Shown here: piece by piece, positions 7,237 to 14,278 of the stretch | How the letters are laid out: every line of letters starts with the position of its first letter | How positions within the stretch are numbered: the first letter of the stretch is position 1 | DNA from: an uncultured Spirochaetales bacterium | GTDB lineage: Bacteria; Spirochaetota; Spirochaetia; Treponematales; Treponemataceae | NCBI GenBank assembly: GCA_946061495.1 | Contig: CAMGSV010000042.1 | Span: 1-14,493 of the forward strand | Direction of reading: 5' to 3' | DNA length: 14,493 bases | Notes under the pieces: generated by a model | What the model was told of the DNA's origin: nothing | Database searches by the model: none | What the model saw: only the letters and a program-made list of their open reading frames with translations | Position numbers and translations under genes: made by a program

Positions 7237-8475
7237 CTAAAAGCTGATAATCTCCCCATGGACAGCGATGGCAAACTGGTCGGTCATGCCGGAGATGAAT
7301 TCAATGACGCACTTGTTGAACCCCTCCTGGCTGGACAAATCGAACACCGGCTGGATGGTGTCGAATTTCAGCCTGGAGCGCATTTCCGGGTGGTAGTCGG
7401 TGTACTTCACCAGCCAGTCCTCGAAGGTTGCGCCCAGCAGTGGGTACTGCTTCAGGCAGAATCCCACCTTCTGGCTGGGGACGTAGGGCATGGTCTGGGA
7501 CAGGAGCCGGTAGATGGTGTGAATGACCACCGTGGCGTAGTTCTGGAATTCCAAAAGCCGCCAGTGCCGGTAGATGTTGGCATAGTTGAAGGACTTCAGC
7601 TTGTTCATGAACTTGAAGTGGGCGGGGGAGAACACCAGTCCCGCCTCCGGGGAGCTTTGCTGGCACAGATCCACAATCAGGTCATTGATGAGGACCGTGG
7701 TGTTCACCGTCTTGCCGGTGGTGAAGCCGAAGCATTCCGTCACAATTTCTCGTAGCTGACGATAGGCTCCCATGTCCAAGATGTGGTATCGGCGGGCATC
7801 CTCAATGTCACGTCCCAGATAGGCAATCTTGTCGGAAAGCTTCACCACGCAACCCTCCCAGGTGTAAGGCTGGACACTGCCCGCCTTCTTGATGTCGTAG
7901 AGGGGAATGGCCTGGCTGCGGGGACGGATGCCGCTCTCGTCCACCTCGCCGCAATGGCACACGATGCCGTCCCGCACGGCGTAGGTCAAATCCAGGTTCT
8001 TTGCCCTGCCTTCTGGGTCCTGCAAGGTTTCGATGTAATCTGCAAAAAAGAGGCTGTTTCGTTCGTGCCAAAATCGTTTTGGAGCATTTTCTCCTGGTTT
8101 TTGTGGCAAAAGCTTGTTCAGGCACTCTTCTCCAAAGTGGCCGAAGGGTGCGTGACCAATGTCATGACCTAAGGCGATGGCAGCAGCCAGCTGCTCGTTC
8201 AGGCCTAGGTGCTTGGCAATGGTGGAGGCCACGGAGGCCACGTGAAAAACGTGCTCCATGCGGGTGCAGATGTGGTCGTTTCTGGGGGCGAAAAACACCT
8301 GTGTCTTGTGCTTGAGTCTGCGGAAGGCCTCGCAGTGCAGGACCCGGGTGTAGTCACGCTCAAATTCCGTGCGGATGTCGTTGTTGCGGGAATAGAGCTG
8401 ATGCTGCCGTTGGATTGCCTGCTGCCAGTTTGGATGCCCCTCCTGACATTTTTCCTGAATGAATGCGTCTTTCAT
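7237..8475 (-). CDS. dgt: Deoxyguanosine triphosphate triphosphohydrolase-like HD protein
   Basis: Metal-dependent HD-domain hydrolase of the dGTPase family, which cleaves dNTPs to deoxynucleoside and tripolyphosphate and so helps set nucleotide pools. In its 412 residues the HD metal ligands are visible: H75 in TRMEHVFHVASVAS, the H104-D105 pair in LGHDIGHAPFGHFGE, and D215 in KLSDKIAYLGRDIEDA. The upstream FRRLKHKTQVF (51-61) is also typical of the family. Length fits the shorter dGTPase-like group rather than the about 505-residue enterobacterial Dgt, so substrate preference is not certain. ATG 8475 is 6 nt downstream of a near-ideal promoter and lacks a Shine-Dalgarno sequence. The gene is divergent from the lipoprotein gene. 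No clear terminator follows it, so read-through into the ACT gene is possible. Confidence 0.93.
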   Translation of the reverse strand: MKDAFIQEKCQEGHPNWQQAIQRQHQLYSRNNDIRTEFERDYTRVLHCEAFRRLKHKTQVFFAPRNDHICTRMEHVFHVASVASTIAKHLGLNEQLAAAIALGHDIGHAPFGHFGEECLNKLLPQKPGENAPKRFWHERNSLFFADYIETLQDPEGRAKNLDLTYAVRDGIVCHCGEVDESGIRPRSQAIPLYDIKKAGSVQPYTWEGCVVKLSDKIAYLGRDIEDARRYHILDMGAYRQLREIVTECFGFTTGKTVNTTVLINDLIVDLCQQSSPEAGLVFSPAHFKFMNKLKSFNYANIYRHWRLLEFQNYATVVIHTIYRLLSQTMPYVPSQKVGFCLKQYPLLGATFEDWLVKYTDYHPEMRSRLKFDTIQPVFDLSSQEGFNKCVIEFISGMTDQFAIAVHGEIISF

Positions 8476-8481
8476 GGGGCA

Positions 8482-8510
8482 ACTATACTTTGTTCCCTTC
8501 TATTAGACAA
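8482..8510 (-). promoter_or_regulatory. dgt promoter, predicted leaderless
   Basis: Minus strand: TTGTCT (8510-8505), exactly 17 bp, TATAGT (8487-8482), then 6 nt to ATG 8475. Each hexamer has two mismatches or fewer from the sigma-70 consensus. Transcription should start at the A of the start codon. Confidence 0.7.
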
Positions 8511-8609
8511 GGCCATTATTTGGGAAGTCAAATTAAGCCAAAGCCTTGAAAAAACGGACACCCCTCTCACTTTGTGGTATTTCTATCAACAGTAAAAGTT
8601 GACTTCAAT

Positions 8610-8638
8610 TTGATTGCAGGGTAGAACTATCCTACACT
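8610..8638 (+). promoter_or_regulatory. Lipoprotein gene promoter, predicted leaderless
   Basis: TTGATT (8610-8615), 17 bp, TACACT (8633-8638), then 6 nt to ATG 8645. No Shine-Dalgarno sequence is present before the ATG. A second -35-like TTGACT (8599-8604) has only a poor -10 partner. The 169-bp region 8476-8644 carries this promoter and the divergent dgt promoter and no gene. Confidence 0.6.
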
Positions 8639-8644
8639 AAAAGT

Positions 8645-11257
8645 ATGAGGAAAATTTTCGCCATGACGATACTGTTTGCCCTGTCCCTCCTGTGCTTCCT
8701 GGCCTGCTCCGCCTGTACGGTGGTTCCCAGCAGCAACGCTTCCCAGCTGGCCAGCTTCTACCATCAGACCGCCGTCCCCCTGGAAACGGTGGATGCCTCC
8801 GCCAACGTCAACGGCCGCCTCCCAGAGCAGGTCTACATCAAGACCCTCACCCAGACCTTCTGCCGGGACTACCAGTTCTGCATTGTGGACGGACGCATCT
8901 ACTACAAGCTGATGCCCGGAGCGGAATACAGCAACCCCGGACTGGTGGAGACCGACTGGCAGCTGCTGGGAGAAACCGGCCTGCCTACCCCACGGAAGGC
9001 ATCGGACTTTCCCCTGCCCACAGAAATCGTAGAGATTTCCGCCGATGCCGACACCCTGCTGGCCTTTGATTCCGATGGCGGCATGTACCAGATGTTCACC
9101 AACACAAACGCTCCCGGCAGGCCCTTTGAGTGGATCTGGGACTTTGGCTGGCCGGAACGGACCCATCTGGTGCAGAACCAGCTGGTGAAAAACAAGCGGG
9201 CCTGGACATTGGCAGCCCGTCGCCAGGATGTGCTGTGGCATGAGGACATCTACGGCAATCCCCACCACTACGGCACCATGGGAATCGAGACCATCTATTT
9301 CCTGACGGAGGACGGCCAGCACATCCGCTTCACCGACTCCGGCCTTCCCGCCGACTTCAGCCGCAGTCTCCAGGGGCCTGAGGAGGGAACCTTCATCGCC
9401 GAAAACCTCAGCGCCAGTGCCTCCACCCTGTTTGTCATCAACAAGGCAGGCACCATGTACACCCGGCTGGCAGACTTTGACACCATCGGCTGCGACCCCA
9501 TGTTCTTCAAATACACCTACGAACGGCTTCCCCAGAAATACGACGGCACCCAGTACCTGTCCAACTACTCTCCTTGGGCCCTGCCCTCGGAACCATGGCT
9601 ACGACAGCCTGACATCCCCCTGGAGGGACAAGCCCGTCTTACCAGGCACATCACCATCCTGCAGAATGGCCAGGGAAATGGCGCACGGGAGCTGCGGGTG
9701 GCGGGAACTAATGCCCAGGGCGAGACCGGCTACTATTCCAAGGCGATTTTTGCCCACAAGCCCCAGGACTGGACCTTTGTGGCGGCTCCCCTCCAGCTGG
9801 CAGAAGACACCTTCCTGCCGGTGACCGCCGAGGGGGTGCCCCAAGAAGTGCTGGACAACCTGTCTGGCCCCAGCCAGAAACTGCGTTTCTCAGGCTCCCT
9901 GTGGCAGGAAGGCCACCGCATTCCAGAACTCACCTGCACAATCAAGGACTTCATCATGAGCGAGGGAGCCTGCACCCTGGAGCTGAGCTACCGGGACGAG
10001 ACAAAAGCCATCACCCTGCATCCCGTGGAGATGTGGTCATACATGTTCCGCCACGACCCCGGCCTCGACGGAACCCAAAAGAATTTCTTCATTACTATTG
10101 AGTATCCGGCAAGCTCCTTGGAATCGAAATACCCGGAATTCCAGACAATACTACACAAGCTTTTCGCCGACAAGAACAAGGTGGTGTTCTCCAGCCACGC
10201 CGCCGCCACGGAAAACCTATTCTACCTGGCAGTGGACTACAAGGATCCCAAGCTCCTAAACCGTCCCCTTTCCGCCAGAGGAGATTCAGGAGTGCCTGTG
10301 GTGGCAACACCCAGACAGAAAAAAAACGACTTTGTATTTATCCTCACCAGCCAGGGCACTGATCCCCAGCAGGATTATACTAGGCTGGTAGCCAAAACCC
10401 TCTACCAGTCCCCCGCCGTGGAGCAATTCACCTCTCAGCGACTGCAGCTGGAACCAGGCGCCACCATCACCAAGGAAAATCGGGCACTTCTGGACAAGGC
10501 GCTTCTGGAGAACCAGACCTACCACTCAATGCTGCTACAGGAGCTGGAGCTGTTCAAGCAATATGCCTCCAAGGCAAACGTATCTCGCTGGGGCTACAAC
10601 ATTGCGGACCTGCTCACCACCGTCACGCTGCTCAACCAAATTGACTTTCCCAAGATAAAAACAGCCACCAGCTTCGGCGGAGAGATTCTGGAGCAAAACG
10701 CCCGCACCTACAAGGCCCAGTTCGAGACCCGCACCTGGACCTATTCCCACCTGCTGGAGCTGCTGGACCTCCGCATCGCCACCTACAAGGCACTGCAAAA
10801 GGTACTGGAGGAAGGGGCCGATAGGGTGCAGGTACCGAAAAAACTGTACAACACCCATTTCCAGTATCTGACGGAGGCACAGTTCCCCACCGCAATCCAA
10901 GGTGCTTCCAACCTCGGTCAAGATTGCCAGGCCACCATCCTCCTTTTGCCCGATGCCCCCCTGTTCCCCGGACTATGCCTTGTATTGCAGGAAGAGGGTG
11001 AGACATACTTTGTACTTATAGAACTGAAAAATTCAGCACAACAGATTTTTTCCAGAAAAACTCCACCCTCACTAGACAACCCTCTGATTCTGGATACCCA
11101 ATTCACCGCTTTTTCTGATTCAGGGGTCATTCCCAAAGAGCTGAAAAACAGTCCAAAATGGAAGGGAACCCTCCACTGGAACGGAAGCGAACTTGCGGTA
11201 ACTGCAAAAACCAGTTTATTTGGGAAAAAACAGCTATTTTGTAATGCTCCAAAGTAA
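8645..11257 (+). CDS. Large predicted lipoprotein with a propeller-like N-terminal half
   Basis: An 870-residue exported protein of unknown function. Residues 1-20 are a signal peptide (basic MRK, then a hydrophobic stretch). FLAC (18-21) gives a relaxed lipobox of the kind tolerated in spirochaetes; C24 is an alternative, so it is probably lipid-anchored. At least four similar strand-turn-strand units are seen: FCIVDGRIYYKL (78-89), LLAFDSDGGMYQMFT (138-152), IYFLTEDGQHIRFT (217-230) and LFVINKAGTMYTRL (262-275). These suggest a beta-propeller-like fold. A mixed middle region is followed by a helical stretch (about 605-730) and a beta-rich end. I see no enzymatic motif. It is the only gene of its unit and is followed by the chemoreceptor's own promoter, so it is not clearly tied to chemotaxis. 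It could be a surface or periplasmic binding protein; this is inference. Confidence 0.85.
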   Translation: MRKIFAMTILFALSLLCFLACSACTVVPSSNASQLASFYHQTAVPLETVDASANVNGRLPEQVYIKTLTQTFCRDYQFCIVDGRIYYKLMPGAEYSNPGLVETDWQLLGETGLPTPRKASDFPLPTEIVEISADADTLLAFDSDGGMYQMFTNTNAPGRPFEWIWDFGWPERTHLVQNQLVKNKRAWTLAARRQDVLWHEDIYGNPHHYGTMGIETIYFLTEDGQHIRFTDSGLPADFSRSLQGPEEGTFIAENLSASASTLFVINKAGTMYTRLADFDTIGCDPMFFKYTYERLPQKYDGTQYLSNYSPWALPSEPWLRQPDIPLEGQARLTRHITILQNGQGNGARELRVAGTNAQGETGYYSKAIFAHKPQDWTFVAAPLQLAEDTFLPVTAEGVPQEVLDNLSGPSQKLRFSGSLWQEGHRIPELTCTIKDFIMSEGACTLELSYRDETKAITLHPVEMWSYMFRHDPGLDGTQKNFFITIEYPASSLESKYPEFQTILHKLFADKNKVVFSSHAAATENLFYLAVDYKDPKLLNRPLSARGDSGVPVVATPRQKKNDFVFILTSQGTDPQQDYTRLVAKTLYQSPAVEQFTSQRLQLEPGATITKENRALLDKALLENQTYHSMLLQELELFKQYASKANVSRWGYNIADLLTTVTLLNQIDFPKIKTATSFGGEILEQNARTYKAQFETRTWTYSHLLELLDLRIATYKALQKVLEEGADRVQVPKKLYNTHFQYLTEAQFPTAIQGASNLGQDCQATILLLPDAPLFPGLCLVLQEEGETYFVLIELKNSAQQIFSRKTPPSLDNPLILDTQFTAFSDSGVIPKELKNSPKWKGTLHWNGSELAVTAKTSLFGKKQLFCNAPK

Positions 11258-11272
11258 CAGGCCCTGACCTAC

Positions 11273-11300
11273 TCCAGTTTTTATCCTTGATTGTCGATAA
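11273..11300 (+). promoter_or_regulatory. Possible sigma-28 promoter for the chemoreceptor gene
   Basis: TCCAGTTT (11273-11280) matches TAAAGTTT at 6 of 8. After 12 nt, GTCGATAA (11293-11300) matches GCCGATAA at 7 of 8. The spacer is one base longer than usual and the first part of the -35 is poor, so this is only a candidate. Chemoreceptor genes are common sigma-28 targets. Confidence 0.35.
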
Positions 11301-11315
11301 TTTCAGTGATATAAT
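11287..11315 (+). promoter_or_regulatory. Sigma-70 promoter of the chemoreceptor gene
   Basis: TTGATT (11287-11292), 17 bp, consensus TATAAT (11310-11315) with an extended TG two bases upstream of a nearly ideal context (TGaTATAAT). The predicted start near 11322 gives a leader of about 65 nt ending in the Shine-Dalgarno GGGAG (11376-11380), 7 nt before ATG 11388. It is the strongest housekeeping promoter in the window. Confidence 0.75.
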
Positions 11316-11325
11316 AGAAATTATC
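11296..11325. promoter_or_regulatory. Perfect inverted repeat bracketing the -10 (candidate operator)
   Basis: GATAATTTC (11296-11304) and GAAATTATC (11317-11325) are exact reverse complements separated by 12 nt. Their centres are 21 bp apart, two helical turns. The left arm is in the promoter spacer, the gap holds TATAAT, and the right arm covers the predicted start site. This is a classic position for a dimeric repressor. The regulator is unknown. Confidence 0.55.
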
Positions 11326-11387
11326 CACAGAGAAATGTTTTTCAATCCTCTTGGATAGAAGAATTAAGGACTTTTGGGAGTAGTAGA

Positions 11388-13394
11388 ATGAGAAGTTTAA
11401 AGACCACCTTGATTGTTGTGACCAGCGCTATCGTGCTGACAGTCGCATTGGTAAGCACCTTTTTGGCATATATCTTTGCACTAGATGCAGCCAAGAAGAT
11501 TATTCTGGAGGACAATCTGGTGACGGCACAGGCACTTGCAAAGTACCTTGAGACACGAGCCAATGTGGAGATAGAGGTTCTGAGTGCCATGGCGATGCAG
11601 CCTGAAATGACGAATCCCACCATGTCCTTGGCAGACAAGGCAGCCTTCTTGAGCAATATCGCCGCCATGGACAACCAGCGCATTGCCTACACCGTTTGCG
11701 ACGCACAGGGAAACGGGTATACACACACCGGAATTGCACGGGATATGTCCAACCGGGACAACTACCAGGAGGCCATCCGTGGCAACAACTTTGTCTCCGA
11801 CCCCTTGGAGAGTGAGCTGCGACCAGGAGCAATGGCTGTCACCTATGCAGTGCCTATCCGAGACCCAAACAACAATCGTATCACTGGAGCCATCGTTCTT
11901 GAGAAGGATGCCCAGAACATCTCCACCATCGTAGGAGAATTCGTTGTGGGACAGACAGGCGGTCCCTTCATCATCAGCCGGGAAACAGGAAATACCGTGG
12001 CTCACAAGGAATATGAGCGGGTTCAGAAAGGCGAGAACATTGCCAGCGTAGCCAAGACCAACAAGGACTTTGTGGAACTTTCAGAAAATGTAGTCAAGGC
12101 TGTGAATGGCGAGACTGGAACCGCTATCTACAACTATATGGGACAGACCTACCTTATGGCCTATGCACCCATGGACAGCATCAACTGGTCTGTTGTTATC
12201 CGCGCGCCCTTGGCCGAGTTCACTGACGAGATTGTGCTGATGCTGAAAATCATGATTATGTTTGCTGTCATCCTGATTGCCGCTGGTGTTGGTCTGGCCA
12301 TACTCCTGGGAATCTCCATTACCACCCCCATCAAGGTTATCCAGGGAGCGTTGGAGTGCATGGCCAAGGGAGACCTGGTGATGTCCCACATTCCTGCCGA
12401 AACACGCAATAAGATTAGTGCACGCAAGGACGAGCTAGGAGCCATGAGCCGTGCCCTGGTGGAGATGCTTAGCCAGCTGGTAAAGATGGTCACCTCCATT
12501 ATGACCAACGCCCGCCAGATAGAGAGCGGCAGCGAGCAGATTAGCTCCACCAGCCAGTCAATCTCTTCTGGAGCCGCCGAGCAGGCAGCCTCCACAGAAG
12601 AGATGTCCTCCACCATGGAAGAGATGGCCTCCAACATCCGCCAGACTGCCGACAATGCTGCCAAGACCAATAGCATTGCTGAACGGACCGCCTCCGATAG
12701 CAAGACCGGTGGAACTGCGGTAAGCGATGCGGTTGCCGCAGTCAAGGACATTGCAGAGAAGATTCACATCGTCGAGGACATTGCCAGCCAGACCAACCTG
12801 CTTTCTTTGAATGCCGCCATTGAGGCTGCCCGTGCTGGCGAGGCAGGAAAGGGATTCTCCGTTGTTGCAAGCGAGGTTCGCAAGCTGGCGGAGCGCAGCC
12901 AGGTTGCCGCTGGTGAAATCAGCGATCTTTCCGCCCGCACATTAGCCGCCGCAGAGAATGCAGGAACCCTCATCGAGAACGTTATCCCCAGCATCGACGA
13001 GACTACCGAGCTAGTCGAAGAAATTGCCGTCGCTTGCCGTGAGCAGGACAATGGTGCCCAGCAGGTGAGCAAGGCAATCGTTCAGCTGGACTCCGTTGTG
13101 CAGCAGAATGCCGCCGCCTCCGAGCAGATGGCAGCCATGGCCGAAGAGCTTTCCTCCAATGCAAAGAACCTGGTGGAACTGATTTCCTTCTTCAAGTTGG
13201 ATAACCGGTCTGTAGTTACAGCAGCCATAACTGCCACAAAAGGTGCTTCCAAGAAGGCTGCCGCTCCTCAGATGAATGCGGCTATACCTTCCAAGCCTGT
13301 CGCCCCTGCTACTGTTCACAAGCCCAGTGGTGGCGGTGCTGTAAGCCACAAGCCCTCAGTCACCATCTCCGATGATGACTTTGAGGAGTTCTAA
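11388..13394 (+). CDS. Methyl-accepting chemotaxis protein with double-Cache sensor
   Basis: Transmembrane chemoreceptor of 668 residues. TM1 is at about 7-30 and TM2 at about 285-308. Between them lies a periplasmic double-Cache-like sensor with SNRDNYQEAIRG (121-132) and AVPIRDPNNNRITGAIVLEK (154-173). A HAMP region (about 304-367) follows, then a long methyl-accepting helical bundle. Its hairpin tip is well conserved (DIASQTNLLSLNAAIEAARA at 464-483, then GEAGKGFSVVASEVRKLAERS), which is where CheA and CheW bind. After about residue 605 a flexible Ala/Pro/Lys linker ends in DDDFEEF, resembling the C-terminal pentapeptide that tethers CheR or CheB. The amino-acid-specific Cache motif is not evident, so the ligand is unknown. 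ATG has GGGAG 7 nt upstream. The gene has its own promoter and terminator and is therefore monocistronic. Confidence 0.97.
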   Translation: MRSLKTTLIVVTSAIVLTVALVSTFLAYIFALDAAKKIILEDNLVTAQALAKYLETRANVEIEVLSAMAMQPEMTNPTMSLADKAAFLSNIAAMDNQRIAYTVCDAQGNGYTHTGIARDMSNRDNYQEAIRGNNFVSDPLESELRPGAMAVTYAVPIRDPNNNRITGAIVLEKDAQNISTIVGEFVVGQTGGPFIISRETGNTVAHKEYERVQKGENIASVAKTNKDFVELSENVVKAVNGETGTAIYNYMGQTYLMAYAPMDSINWSVVIRAPLAEFTDEIVLMLKIMIMFAVILIAAGVGLAILLGISITTPIKVIQGALECMAKGDLVMSHIPAETRNKISARKDELGAMSRALVEMLSQLVKMVTSIMTNARQIESGSEQISSTSQSISSGAAEQAASTEEMSSTMEEMASNIRQTADNAAKTNSIAERTASDSKTGGTAVSDAVAAVKDIAEKIHIVEDIASQTNLLSLNAAIEAARAGEAGKGFSVVASEVRKLAERSQVAAGEISDLSARTLAAAENAGTLIENVIPSIDETTELVEEIAVACREQDNGAQQVSKAIVQLDSVVQQNAAASEQMAAMAEELSSNAKNLVELISFFKLDNRSVVTAAITATKGASKKAAAPQMNAAIPSKPVAPATVHKPSGGGAVSHKPSVTISDDDFEEF

Positions 13395-13442
13395 GAGGCT
13401 GGGCTGATTGACAGCCCTCAATACAATGTCCAAGGAGACAGC

Positions 13443-13477
13443 AAGTCCTTCTGGCTACTACCAGAAGGACTTTTTTT
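13443..13477 (+). terminator. Terminator after the chemoreceptor gene
   Basis: GTCCTTCTGG (13445-13454) pairs perfectly with CCAGAAGGAC (13461-13470) around the 6-nt loop CTACTA. Seven T follow at 13471-13477, and AA/TT can extend the stem. It isolates the chemoreceptor gene from clpS. Confidence 0.92.
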
Positions 13478-13521
13478 ATTCCATCCAATGCCAGCAAAGA
13501 AGTGCCTATCCTTTGAAAATA

Positions 13522-13530
13522 TGTTATATT
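13522..13530 (+). promoter_or_regulatory. clpS promoter, extended -10, predicted leaderless
   Basis: TGtTATATT (13522-13530) is an extended -10 ending 6 nt before ATG 13537. No convincing -35 is seen at the right distance, which extended -10 promoters can lack. There is only GTAGGT before the ATG, and its spacing is too short for a ribosome-binding site. Confidence 0.55.
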
Positions 13531-13536
13531 GTAGGT

Positions 13537-13842
13537 ATGGAAACGAGTTTTGGCGAAGAAATTCTAAACATAACCGACAAAAAAATAGTGGAACCAAAGC
13601 GATATCAGGTGGTTTTCTTGAATGATGACTATACCACCAAGGAATTCGTCACCGATGTGCTTCAAGTGATTTTCCACAAAAATCTGGAAGAAGCACAGCA
13701 ATTGATGGAACTGGTTCACAAGACTGGCTCTGCTGTAGTGGGCACCTATACCTACGACATTGCCTTGACCAGGGTAAACCTTACCATAAAAATTGCCCGA
13801 GAAAATGGATTTCCCCTCCGCTGTGAGATGCAGGAGATATAG
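13537..13842 (+). CDS. clpS: ClpS, N-degron adaptor for ClpAP
   Basis: A 101-residue adaptor that binds proteins with bulky hydrophobic N-terminal residues and delivers them to ClpA for degradation by ClpP. The core has the family pattern: RYQVVFLNDDYTTKEFVTDV, with the two aspartates of NDD that line the N-degron pocket, then LMELVHKTGSAVVGTYTYDIA with the VH histidine of the same pocket, and a final ARENGFPLRCEM. The frame is open upstream to 13408, but that part crosses the preceding terminator hairpin and is not ClpS-like. ATG 13537 fits both homology and the -10 element. clpA follows 56 nt downstream, the usual arrangement. Confidence 0.95.
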   Translation: METSFGEEILNITDKKIVEPKRYQVVFLNDDYTTKEFVTDVLQVIFHKNLEEAQQLMELVHKTGSAVVGTYTYDIALTRVNLTIKIARENGFPLRCEMQEI

Positions 13843-13898
13843 GTCATCCCGAAAAAACACTGCTTTTTCGCCATAAATACATAACAGGAGATTTAAAC

Positions 13899-14276
13899 TT
13901 GAAGGTTACACCGCAACTACAAAATATCATCAATAGCGCCCTAAAAGATGCACAGGATTCGGGACACGAATTTGTTACCCCGGAACATTTGCTCAAGGCA
14001 TCCCTGGATGTTCCTGTAGTCTGCGACCTCCTGCTGATTTGCGGCGGCAACGTCGAATACATCCGACAGGGTGTCAATGAATATATCAAGAATAATATAC
14101 TGGTATCAAAAACCACCGCTCCCTTACAAACAGCTGGATTCCATTCAGTAATCGAGCGGGCTATCATCCACTGTGCCTCCGCAGAAAAATCTGAGCTGGA
14201 AATTACCGACATTATTGTCAGCATGCTGGAGGAGACAAACAATTATTGCTCCTATTTCCTTCGTTCCGGAGGCATA
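13899..14276 (+). CDS. clpA: ClpA N-terminal domain, cut off by a junction
   Basis: Start of the AAA+ unfoldase ClpA, partner of ClpP and ClpS. The start is TTG at 13899, with AGGAG (13886-13890) 8 nt upstream. It opens KVTPQLQNIINSALKDA and has TPEHLL near residue 27, typical of the first Clp N repeat. The second repeat is seen around HSVIERAIIHCASAEKSE and SMLEETNNYCSYFLRSGGI. Homology stops at residue 126 (codon ATA, 14274-14276), just where the family would continue toward the first AAA domain. The frame stays open to the window end, but the remaining residues are a low-complexity Arg-rich string made by reading an LRR gene backwards. No Walker motif is reached. The gene is either truly broken here or the assembly is chimeric. 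Confidence 0.85.
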
Positions 14277-14278
14277 GC

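Noticed and set aside
7134..7274. Upstream extension of the ACT gene to 7274
   Set aside because: The extra 47 residues are not ACT-like, would overlap the end of dgt and would cross the predicted promoter. ATG 7133 fits homology.
8524..8606. GAAGTCAA (8524-8531) and its reverse complement TTGACTTC (8599-8606) in the dgt/lipoprotein gap, a possible shared operator
   Set aside because: Only 8 bp, 67 nt apart, in a region where such a pair can easily occur by chance. It has no clear relation to either -10 element.
13401..13417. GGGCTG-ATTGA-CAGCCC hairpin just after the chemoreceptor stop
   Set aside because: The 6-bp stem has no T-tract. The much stronger hairpin at 13445-13470 is the terminator.
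13408..13536. Upstream extension of clpS to 13408
   Set aside because: It would translate through the chemoreceptor terminator hairpin and has no ClpS similarity.
13849..13869. CGAAAAA/TTTTTCG pairing between clpS and clpA as a terminator or attenuator
   Set aside because: The stem is short and AT-rich with no T-run after it. It is unlikely to stop transcription, and clpA has its own good ribosome-binding site.
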